A program made the position numbers and the translations under genes. From Eubacterium sp. (GTDB taxonomy: Bacteria; Bacillota; Clostridia; Lachnospirales; Lachnospiraceae), in NCBI GenBank assembly GCA_021442545.1, contig JABUSX010000349.1:1-5680 (forward strand): a stretch of DNA of 5,680 nucleotides, read 5' to 3'. Of this stretch, positions 1-5,680 are shown piece after piece; the first letter of the stretch is position 1; the number at the start of each line of letters is the position of its first letter. Under the pieces are notes generated by a model, which was given only the letters and a program-made list of their open reading frames with translations, ran no database searches and was not told where the DNA came from.

Positions 1-843
1 TTTTCTTATCTGAATCTGGGCTATCAGCCTGAAAAGGAACTGGGTCCGGGAGAAGTGGATCTGCTGACACCGGAAGGCGTCGAGGTTCTGATCCAGCCCG
101 GCAAGAAGATGCGGATCTGTACCTTCCTGTGGATCTACTACGGCTTTACGGCATCCTCATATGAAGGACTGAGCGTGGAAGCGGTCCGTTACGGCTGCGG
201 AGACCGTATGGCCAGACGTGACATGAAGCGCGGCGACATCCATCCGGATCTGGTTGCCGGCGTGCCGGATTCCGGCGTGGCGCATGCCATTGGCTATTCG
301 CAGACCTCCGGCGTTCCGTATGCACGTCCGTTTGTGAAATACACACCGACCTGGCCGCGGTCGTTCATGCCGCCTTTCCAGAACCGCCGGGATCTGATCG
401 CAAAGATGAAGCTTCTTCCGATCGATCAGATGATCGCGGGAAAGAGCATACTGCTGATCGATGATTCGATCGTGCGCGGCACGCAGCTCAGGGAATCGGC
501 GGATTATCTGTTTGACCACGGAGCGAAGGAGCTCCACGTAAGACCGGCCTGTCCGCCGCTGCTGTTCGGATGCCGCTACCTGAGTTTTTCCAGGTCTACT
601 TCCGATAACGAGCTGATCGCCAGACGGAAGATCGCTCTGCTTGAAGGAAAAAAGGATGTGGACAGGAAGACACTGGATTCCTATATCAATCCGGATTCGG
701 ATCCGTATCATGCCATGCTGGAAGAGATCCGCAAGGAAATGCACTTTACGACCCTTCATTATCACAGACTTGACGACATGATCGACGCGCTTGATATCGA
801 TCCGGAATGTCTGTGCACCTATTGCTGGAACGGGAGAGAGTGA
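1..843 (+). CDS. purF: Amidophosphoribosyltransferase (PurF-like), C-terminal part, 5' truncated by window
   Basis: This is the phosphoribosyltransferase half of the enzyme that makes 5-phosphoribosylamine from PRPP and glutamine, the first step of purine synthesis in the cytosol. The reading frame is open from base 1, giving 280 residues. PurF proteins are about 470-500 residues, so the N-terminal glutaminase domain is missing only because the window starts late. Visible motifs (fragment numbering) are GVPDSG at 87-92 and the PRPP-binding signature ILLIDDSIVRGTQ at 150-162. Cysteines at 40, 191, 272 and 275 align with the four 4Fe-4S ligands of Bacillus subtilis PurF. Two regions depart from classical PurF: the flexible loop (usually NRYVGRTF-like) reads KYTPTWPRSFMPP at 113-125, and the usual YGID after the third ligand region is replaced by RYLSFSRS. 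It may therefore be a Clostridia-type PurF branch or a paralogue. The family call is firm, the exact role less so. Confidence 0.9.
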   Translation, partial: FSYLNLGYQPEKELGPGEVDLLTPEGVEVLIQPGKKMRICTFLWIYYGFTASSYEGLSVEAVRYGCGDRMARRDMKRGDIHPDLVAGVPDSGVAHAIGYSQTSGVPYARPFVKYTPTWPRSFMPPFQNRRDLIAKMKLLPIDQMIAGKSILLIDDSIVRGTQLRESADYLFDHGAKELHVRPACPPLLFGCRYLSFSRSTSDNELIARRKIALLEGKKDVDRKTLDSYINPDSDPYHAMLEEIRKEMHFTTLHYHRLDDMIDALDIDPECLCTYCWNGRE

Positions 844-852
844 TCTTTCCCG
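831..852 (+). other. Predicted hairpin with GNRA-type tetraloop over the purF stop codon
   Basis: Bases 831-839 can pair with 844-852 in a 9-bp stem (eight Watson-Crick pairs plus one G-U), closing a GUGA loop at 840-843 that contains the TGA stop codon. No U-tract follows (the next bases are gatcataaatg), so it does not look like an intrinsic terminator. It could affect mRNA stability, or ribosome flow toward the gene starting at 899. It could also be a chance pairing. Confidence 0.35.
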
Positions 853-898
853 GATCATAAATGTCGGAGCAGAAGAATCATTATTTCTTGTATTTTGT

Positions 899-1846
899 AT
901 GAATTACGTTGTATTTGACCTGGAATGGAACCAGAGCCCTTACGGCAAAACGCATGAGATCGCAAGACTGCCGTTTGAGATCATTGAGATCGGTGCGGTG
1001 AAGCTGAACGAAAAAAGGGAGGTGCTGGACACCTTCCAGGTCATCGTGCGCCCGGCAGTTTATAAACGTCTGAATTATCATACCCGTGAGATCGTTCATC
1101 TGTCGCAGCGGGATCTCGACCGGGGAACCTGGTTTCCGGATGCCGTGCGGCAGTTTCTTTCCTGGTCGGGACCGGATTCCGTCTTCTGCACCTGGGGAAC
1201 GGTCGATCTGCAGGAACTGCAGCGCAACATGAAATATTACAATCTGCTGCATCTGCTTCGGGGGCCGCTGCACTTTTACGATGCGCAGAAGCTCTTTGCC
1301 ATTCAATATGAAGATATGAAGAGCCGGCGTGCACTGGAATACGCAGTGGATTTTCTGAATATCTCCAAGACAAGGGAGTTTCATCGTGCACTTGCGGATG
1401 CGGCCTATACGGCGGATGTTTTCCGGACGATCGATCCGGATATCATGCTGGCCTATGATTCGATCGATGTCTACCAGAATCCCCGGAAAAAGACGGAAGA
1501 GATTCATCTTGTCTACAACGGATATTCCAAATTTATTTCCCGTGAATTCAAATCGAAAGAAGAAGCCATGGAGGATCCGGAGGTTCTGGCAACGCCCTGC
1601 TGTCTCTGCGGCAGGTCATCGCGGAAAAAGATCCGCTGGTTTTCCGTAAATGCGCGGAATTATTACTGTGTGGCGGTCTGCCCGGTGCACGGAGTGGAAA
1701 AGGGAAAGATCCGGATGAAGCATAATGACGAGGGAGACCTTTATGTGGTCAAGACGATCAAGGTAACAAACGAACCCGAGATCGAAAGTCTCCGCATGAA
1801 GCGGGACAGCCTGCGTGCGAGAAGGCGCCGGCGGAGGTCACAGTAA
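899..1846 (+). CDS. DEDDh-family 3'-5' exonuclease with C-terminal Cys/His cluster and Arg-rich tail
   Basis: The 315-residue product has an N-terminal DnaQ/ERI-1/KapD-like exonuclease fold, expected to remove nucleotides from 3' ends of DNA or RNA using two metal ions. All five catalytic residues are visible: D7 and E9 in VVFDLEWNQ, D103 in CTWGTVDLQEL, and H162 and D167 in HRALADAAYTAD. After about residue 180 comes a non-nuclease extension with C234, C235, C237, C257, C261 and H264, spaced like a small zinc-binding module. The C-terminus is very basic (RARRRRRRSQ) and could contact nucleic acid. The ATG at 899 was chosen because it places the beta strand carrying D7/E9 at the usual distance from the N-terminus. 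The frame is open further upstream, but the only alternative start there is a TTG at 791 inside purF. No SD sequence precedes 899, which is unusual here. The substrate cannot be told from sequence. Confidence 0.88.
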   Translation: MNYVVFDLEWNQSPYGKTHEIARLPFEIIEIGAVKLNEKREVLDTFQVIVRPAVYKRLNYHTREIVHLSQRDLDRGTWFPDAVRQFLSWSGPDSVFCTWGTVDLQELQRNMKYYNLLHLLRGPLHFYDAQKLFAIQYEDMKSRRALEYAVDFLNISKTREFHRALADAAYTADVFRTIDPDIMLAYDSIDVYQNPRKKTEEIHLVYNGYSKFISREFKSKEEAMEDPEVLATPCCLCGRSSRKKIRWFSVNARNYYCVAVCPVHGVEKGKIRMKHNDEGDLYVVKTIKVTNEPEIESLRMKRDSLRARRRRRRSQ

Positions 1847-1909
1847 ACCGCCGGCCGAAGAGAAACATCTTCCTGAAGAGGCCGGCCTGCGTGCGGGAAG
1901 GCACCGGAG
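1810..1909 (+). repeat. Degenerate direct repeat: exonuclease 3' end copied into the intergenic region
   Basis: Bases 1810-1833 (inside the arginine-rich tail codons) match bases 1886-1909 (intergenic) at 21 of 24 positions, 76 bases apart. Both begin CCTGCGTGCG. Weaker similarity extends upstream (tgaag at 1797-1801 and 1874-1878) with a one-base gap. It may be an old short duplication of the gene's end, or coincidence in GC-rich sequence. Confidence 0.45.
1850..1886 (+). other. GC-rich inverted repeat downstream of the exonuclease gene
   Basis: GCCGGCC at 1850-1856 can pair with GGCCGGC at 1880-1886. The enclosed bases can form an inner hairpin (GAAGA 1857-1861 with TCTTC 1868-1872). It starts four bases after the TAA stop at 1844-1846, a typical place for a transcript end. 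No U-run follows, so it is not a standard intrinsic terminator. It could be a 3'-end stabilising or rho-independent-like structure. Confidence 0.35.
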
Positions 1910-1949
1910 ATGAAAGCAGGAAGCTGTTTTATGCAGTAACGCAAGTTTC

Positions 1950-1978
1950 TTGACAATGCTGCCGGTTGTTCATATACT
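1950..1978 (+). promoter_or_regulatory. Sigma-A type promoter for ileS (and probably glgP)
   Basis: A perfect -35 box TTGACA lies at 1950-1955. After a 17-base spacer comes a -10 box TATACT at 1973-1978 (five of six matches to TATAAT). Transcription would start near 1985, giving a leader of about 45 bases before the ileS ATG. The leader is A-rich with no obvious structure. The boxes, spacing and location between two genes make this a strong constitutive-looking promoter. Confidence 0.82.
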
Positions 1979-2018
1979 ACTAATACTTTTCAGAAAACCA
2001 ATACATAATAACGAATAC

Positions 2019-2022
2019 GGAG
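2019..2022 (+). promoter_or_regulatory. Ribosome binding site of ileS
   Basis: GGAG sits six bases before the ATG at 2029. It supports this start for IleRS over internal methionines such as M28. Confidence 0.75.
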
Positions 2023-2028
2023 TGAACT

Positions 2029-5000
2029 ATGTACAACAAAGTAGATACCAGCCTGAATTTTACAGAACGGGAAAAACAGACAGAGGCGTTCTGGAAAGAA
2101 AACCGGATCATGGAGAAGAGTTTCGTGGAACGCCCCGGCGCTCCGCGCTATACGTTTTACGACGGACCGCCTACGGCGAACGGCAAGCCGCATATCGGCC
2201 ACGTTCTGACGCGCGTGATCAAGGACATGATCCCGCGTTACCGCCGGATGAAAGGCTACAATGTTCCCCGGAAGGCCGGCTGGGACACGCATGGTCTGCC
2301 GGTTGAGCTCGAAGTCGAGAAAAAGCTCGGCATGAGCGGAAAAGAGCAGATCGAAGCCTACGGAATGGAACCGTTCATTCAGGAATGCAAGAAGAGCGTC
2401 TGGCAGTATAAGAGCATGTGGGAGGCGTTTTCTTCACGCGTCGGTTTCTGGTGTGACATGGAACACCCCTATGTTACCTATGAAAATACCTTTATCGAGT
2501 CGGAATGGTGGGCTCTGAAGGAGATCTGGAAAAAGGATCTTCTGTACAAGGGCTTCAAAATCGTTCCCTACTGTCCGCGCTGCGGAACGCCGCTTTCCAC
2601 GCAGGAGGTCGCACAGGGATATAAGACCGTTAAAGAACGTTCCGCGATCGTCCGGTTCAAGGCAAAGGACGAGGATGTTTATCTTCTGGCCTGGACCACG
2701 ACGCCCTGGACGCTGCCTTCGAACCTGGCGCTCTGCGTCAATCCGGAGGAGACCTACTGCAAGGTAAAGTGTGTTGACGGTTATACCTATATTATGGCGA
2801 AGGCTCTTCTGGACAAGGTTCTCGGACCGCTGGCGGAAGAGGGAGAAAAAGCCTATGAAATCCTGGAGGAGTATGTCGGAAAGGATCTGGAATATAAGGA
2901 ATACGAACCCCTCTTTGCCTGTGCGGGCGAAGCGGCGGAAAAACAGAAAAAGAAAGCCCACTATGTGACCTGCGACGGTTATGTCACGATGGATGACGGT
3001 ACCGGCATCGTCCACATGGCGCCGGCCTTCGGTGAAGACGATAACCGTGTCTGCCGCGCGTACAATATGCCCTTCGTGCAGTTCGTGGATGAGAAGGGCA
3101 ATATGACGAAGGAAACGCCGTATGAGGGCATCTTCGTGAAAAAGGCGGATCCGCTGGTTCTGAAGGATCTTGAAGCGGAAGGGAAGCTCTTTTCGGCTCC
3201 GAATTTTGAACATGAGTATCCGCACTGCTGGCGCTGCGATACGCCGCTCATTTACTATGCGCGGGAATCCTGGTTCATCCGCATGACGGCCGTCCGGGAC
3301 AATCTGATCCGCAACAACAATACGATCAACTGGATCCCGGAAAGCATCGGAAAAGGCCGCTTCGGCGACTGGATCGAAAATGTGCAGGACTGGGGCATTT
3401 CCAGAAACAGATACTGGGGAACACCGCTGAATATCTGGATCTGCGAGGACTGCGGCCACATGCATTCGGTCGGCAGCATTGCAGAGCTGAAGGAACTTTC
3501 GGACAACTGTCCGGAGGATATTGAGCTGCATCGTCCCTATATCGACAAGGTGACCTTCGCCTGTCCGGAATGCGGAAAAACGATGCGCCGTACGCCGGAA
3601 GTCATTGACTGCTGGTTCGATTCGGGTTCCATGCCTTTCGCGCAGCACCATTACCCGTTTGAAAACCAGGAGCTTTTCGAGCAGCAGTTCCCGGCACAGT
3701 TCATCTCGGAAGCGGTTGACCAGACGAGGGGCTGGTTCTATTCACTGCTTGCGATCTCGACGCTTCTGTTCGACACCTCTTCCTATGAGAGTGTTATCGT
3801 CATGGGGCATGTGCAGGATGAGAACGGCCAGAAGATGAGCAAGTCCAAGGGAAATGCCGTGGATCCTTTCGATGCGCTGGAGACCTACGGCGCCGACGCG
3901 ATCCGCTGGTATTTCTACATCAACAGTGCACCCTGGCTGCCGAACCGCTTCCATGGCAAGGCGGTGCAGGAGGGACAGCGTAAATTCATGGGTACCCTGT
4001 GGAATACCTATGCCTTCTTTGTCCTGTATGCGAACATTGACAATTTTAACCCGACAGAATATACCCTGGAATATGACAGGCTTCCGGTAATGGATAAATG
4101 GCTGCTGTCCAAGATGAACACCATGATCCGGGAGGTGGATCATGATCTTGGCAATTACCGGATCCCTGAAGCTGCCAGAGCACTGGAGAGCTTTGTGGAT
4201 GATATGAGCAACTGGTATGTGCGCAGAAGCCGCGAACGTTTCTGGGCAAAAGGCATGGAGCAGGATAAGATCAATGCGTATCTGACACTGCATTCCGCTC
4301 TGGTCAATGTGGCTAAGGCTGCAGCTCCCATGATTCCCTTTATGTCTGAGGATATTTATCGCAATCTGGTATGCAGCGTTGACCCTGACGCAAAAGAGAG
4401 CGTTCATCTGTGCGATTTCCCCACAGTCAATGAGGCGTGGATCGATCCGGAGCTGGAAAAAGCGATGGACGAGGTCCTGAAGATCGTTGTCATGGGGCGT
4501 GCATGCAGAAACAATGCCAATATTAAGAACAGACAGCCCATTGGACAGATGTTTGTCAGGTCCGGAATGGAACTGTCCGGATTTTTCTCAGATATTGTGA
4601 AAGAGGAACTGAACGTGAAGAAGGTGAACTTCACAGACGATGTCAGATCCTTTACCTCTTACAGCTTCAAGCCGCAGCTCAAGACAGTCGGTCCGAAATA
4701 CGGCAGGCTGCTGGGCGGCATCCGTCAGGCACTGACGGAGCTGGATGGCAATGCTGCCATGGATGAACTGAAAGCCAACGGCTGTCTGAAGCTGGATATC
4801 AACGGAAATGAAGTAGTTCTGGCAGAGGAAGATCTGCTGATCGAGACAGCCCGGATGGAGGGATATGTTTCAGAACAGAATGCTGATCTGACTGTCGTAC
4901 TGGATACCAACCTGACTCCGGAACTGATCAGAGAAGGCTTTGAGCGAGAGATCGTCAGCAAGATTCAGACCATGCGTAAGGAAGCCGGTTTCGAAGTGAT

Positions 5001-5184
5001 GGACAAGATCCGCATCTACGCAAAGGATAATGACCGGATCCTGCAGATCCTGACAGAATCAGGGGATGTCATCAAAGGAGACGTGCTTGGACTGGAGATC
5101 ATTACCGGAGAGACTGCCGGATACGAAAAAGAGTGGAGCATCAACGGTGAGAAAGTGGTTCTCGGAGTGGAAAAGGTAAATTAG
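2029..5184 (+). CDS. ileS: Isoleucyl-tRNA synthetase, type 2 (eukaryote-like)
   Basis: A cytosolic class I synthetase that charges tRNA-Ile with isoleucine and hydrolyses mischarged valine. The 1051-residue length is full for the family. HIGH is at 55-58 (within YDGPPTANGKPHIGH), GWDTHGLPVE at 84-93 and KMSKS at 602-606. The CP1 editing domain shows the threonine-rich WTTTPWTLPSN from 222 and GTGIVHMAPAFGEDD with D337/D338. Four CxxC pairs (182/185, 400/403, 472/475, 512/515) lie in the connective regions. The anticodon-binding helical domain begins near 689 (DKWLLSKMN) and is followed by a long C-terminal region, with no bacterial type 1 zinc finger at the end. The signature wording (GKPHIGHVLT, GWDTHGLP) matches type 2 IleRS rather than type 1 (typically DIHIGHALN, GWDCHGLP). 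It is driven by the promoter at 1950-1978 without a T-box leader. Codon usage changes sharply at about residues 645-690. ValRS is excluded by the overall motif set. Confidence 0.97.
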   Translation: MYNKVDTSLNFTEREKQTEAFWKENRIMEKSFVERPGAPRYTFYDGPPTANGKPHIGHVLTRVIKDMIPRYRRMKGYNVPRKAGWDTHGLPVELEVEKKLGMSGKEQIEAYGMEPFIQECKKSVWQYKSMWEAFSSRVGFWCDMEHPYVTYENTFIESEWWALKEIWKKDLLYKGFKIVPYCPRCGTPLSTQEVAQGYKTVKERSAIVRFKAKDEDVYLLAWTTTPWTLPSNLALCVNPEETYCKVKCVDGYTYIMAKALLDKVLGPLAEEGEKAYEILEEYVGKDLEYKEYEPLFACAGEAAEKQKKKAHYVTCDGYVTMDDGTGIVHMAPAFGEDDNRVCRAYNMPFVQFVDEKGNMTKETPYEGIFVKKADPLVLKDLEAEGKLFSAPNFEHEYPHCWRCDTPLIYYARESWFIRMTAVRDNLIRNNNTINWIPESIGKGRFGDWIENVQDWGISRNRYWGTPLNIWICEDCGHMHSVGSIAELKELSDNCPEDIELHRPYIDKVTFACPECGKTMRRTPEVIDCWFDSGSMPFAQHHYPFENQELFEQQFPAQFISEAVDQTRGWFYSLLAISTLLFDTSSYESVIVMGHVQDENGQKMSKSKGNAVDPFDALETYGADAIRWYFYINSAPWLPNRFHGKAVQEGQRKFMGTLWNTYAFFVLYANIDNFNPTEYTLEYDRLPVMDKWLLSKMNTMIREVDHDLGNYRIPEAARALESFVDDMSNWYVRRSRERFWAKGMEQDKINAYLTLHSALVNVAKAAAPMIPFMSEDIYRNLVCSVDPDAKESVHLCDFPTVNEAWIDPELEKAMDEVLKIVVMGRACRNNANIKNRQPIGQMFVRSGMELSGFFSDIVKEELNVKKVNFTDDVRSFTSYSFKPQLKTVGPKYGRLLGGIRQALTELDGNAAMDELKANGCLKLDINGNEVVLAEEDLLIETARMEGYVSEQNADLTVVLDTNLTPELIREGFEREIVSKIQTMRKEAGFEVMDKIRIYAKDNDRILQILTESGDVIKGDVLGLEIITGETAGYEKEWSINGEKVVLGVEKVN
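3960..4090 (+). other. Codon-usage breakpoint inside ileS
   Basis: By hand count in ileS, threonine codon ACG is 19 of 36 before this zone and 1 of 17 after. Alanine GCG is 21 of 42 before and 3 of 25 after. Serine TCG occurs 8 times before and not at all after. The partial glgP continues the second style (no TCG, no ACG), while the purF-like and exonuclease genes share the first (five TCG each). The zone lies near the boundary between the catalytic and anticodon-binding domains. Confidence 0.6.
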
Positions 5185-5190
5185 AAGGAG
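5185..5190 (+). promoter_or_regulatory. Strong ribosome binding site of glgP
   Basis: AAGGAG directly follows the ileS TAG stop and sits six bases before the ATG at 5197. It fixes the glgP start. With only 12 bases between the genes, there is no room for a separate promoter or terminator in the gap. Confidence 0.85.
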
Positions 5191-5196
5191 AGTTGT

Positions 5197-5680
5197 ATGA
5201 ATAAGTTACTAAATAAGGAAAAGTTCAAGGAGCAGGTAAAGGATAATGTAAGAACACTGTACAGAAAGACTCTGAAGGAGGCAACCCAGCAGCAGGTGTT
5301 CCAGGCAGTATCCTATGCAATCAAGGATACCATCATTGATAACTGGCTGGCGACCCAGCAGCAGCTGGATCAGGATGATCCGAAAATGGTATATTATATG
5401 TCTATGGAATTCCTGATGGGACGTGCCATGGGCAACAACCTGATCAATCTGACCGCATACAACGAAGTAAAGGAAGCTCTGGAGGAAATGGGCTTTGATC
5501 TGAATGCGATCGAAGATCAGGAACCGGATGCAGCATTGGGCAATGGCGGTCTGGGACGACTGGCCGCATGCTTCCTGGATTCACTGACTTCTCTGGGCTA
5601 TGCGGCATACGGCTGCGGTATCCGTTATCGCTATGGTATGTTCAAGCAGAAGATCGAAAACGGCTATCAGATCGAAGTGC
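5197..5680 (+). CDS. glgP: Glycogen/maltodextrin phosphorylase, N-terminal part, 3' truncated by window
   Basis: A GT35-family enzyme that releases glucose-1-phosphate from alpha-1,4-glucans using phosphate and a pyridoxal phosphate cofactor. It acts in the cytosol in glycogen or maltodextrin breakdown. The first 161 residues are present; the family is usually about 750-850 residues, so the PLP lysine and most of the active site are beyond the window. Recognisable blocks are YYMSMEFLMGRAMGNNLINL at 66-85 and EPDAALGNGGLGRLAACFLDS at 109-129, followed by GYAAYGCGIRYRYGMFKQ at 134-151. The glycine-rich LGNGGLGRLAAC loop is the conserved family block near the phosphate site. The N-terminus is short, without the long regulatory extension of animal enzymes. 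It lies 12 bases after ileS and is probably transcribed with it. Its codon style (GCA, ACC, AGA, GTA) matches the last third of ileS. Glycogen and maltodextrin preferences cannot be separated from this fragment. Confidence 0.95.
   Translation, partial: MNKLLNKEKFKEQVKDNVRTLYRKTLKEATQQQVFQAVSYAIKDTIIDNWLATQQQLDQDDPKMVYYMSMEFLMGRAMGNNLINLTAYNEVKEALEEMGFDLNAIEDQEPDAALGNGGLGRLAACFLDSLTSLGYAAYGCGIRYRYGMFKQKIENGYQIEV

Noticed and set aside
157..858. Minus-strand open frame of 233 codons opposite purF
   Set aside because: It is antisense to a clear PurF-like protein and its translation shows no family features.
791..898. Upstream TTG start that would add 36 residues to the exonuclease
   Set aside because: The extra residues overlap the purF end in another frame and are not needed, since the catalytic DxE strand sits correctly from the ATG at 899.
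1891..1909. GGCACCGG block resembling the T-box core (AGGGTGGNACCGCG)
   Set aside because: Only about 9 of 14 positions match. The block is a copy of nearby coding sequence, lies upstream of the promoter, and has no specifier stem I.
1913..1930. Weak hairpin AAAGCAG-GAAG-CTGTTTT as an intrinsic terminator
   Set aside because: The stem has only three strong or near-strong core pairs plus A-U and G-U pairs, and the T-run is part of the stem, leaving no free U-tract.
1950..2306. Plus-strand frame overlapping the ileS promoter and 5' end
   Set aside because: It would start inside the -35 box and overlaps the strongly supported ileS frame. The translation is low-complexity shadow sequence.
2434..3651. 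Long open frame (405 codons) on the minus strand opposite ileS
   Set aside because: It lies fully within a well-supported synthetase gene, has no recognisable protein motifs, and is explained by the GC-rich codon bias of ileS.
1..5680. Novel defence, mobile or RNA-based system in the window
   Set aside because: All long reading frames are accounted for by metabolic, translation or nuclease genes. No CRISPR-like repeats, transposase, integrase or tRNA-like sequence was seen.

Overview
The window looks like a chromosomal housekeeping segment from a moderately GC-rich Clostridia-type Firmicute, most plausibly Lachnospiraceae. This rests on protein style (a PurF-like enzyme ending in CTYCWNGRE, a eukaryote-like type 2 IleRS, a Firmicutes-type glycogen phosphorylase N-terminus) and on strong purine-rich Shine-Dalgarno (SD) sites at ileS and glgP. 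The species cannot be fixed from the sequence alone. All genes are on the + strand.

Layout. Positions 1-843 hold the C-terminal ~280 residues of an amidophosphoribosyltransferase (PurF-like) whose N-terminal glutaminase half lies outside the window. A GNRA-type hairpin sits over its stop codon. Positions 899-1846 encode a 315-aa DEDDh-type 3'-5' exonuclease with a C-terminal Cys/His cluster and an arginine-rich tail. Positions 1847-2028 are intergenic: a GC-rich inverted repeat, a degenerate copy of the preceding gene's 3' end, and a near-consensus sigma-A promoter. Positions 2029-5184 encode a complete 1051-aa type 2 isoleucyl-tRNA synthetase. Twelve bases later, at 5197, glycogen/maltodextrin phosphorylase (glgP) begins and runs off the end.

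How the genes relate. The products belong to purine synthesis, nucleic-acid processing, translation and storage-carbohydrate breakdown, so no dedicated pathway or defence system is encoded. ileS and glgP are probably co-transcribed from the promoter at 1950-1978. The purF-like gene and the exonuclease are 55 bases apart and may form an upstream unit.

The least ordinary observation is a codon-usage break inside ileS at about 3960-4090. The upstream genes and the IleRS catalytic part use TCG, ACG and GCG freely. The IleRS anticodon-binding and C-terminal part and glgP almost never do. The break falls near the start of the anticodon-binding domain and suggests recombination or an assembly junction. 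I found no RNA genes, CRISPR array, insertion sequence or T-box leader.
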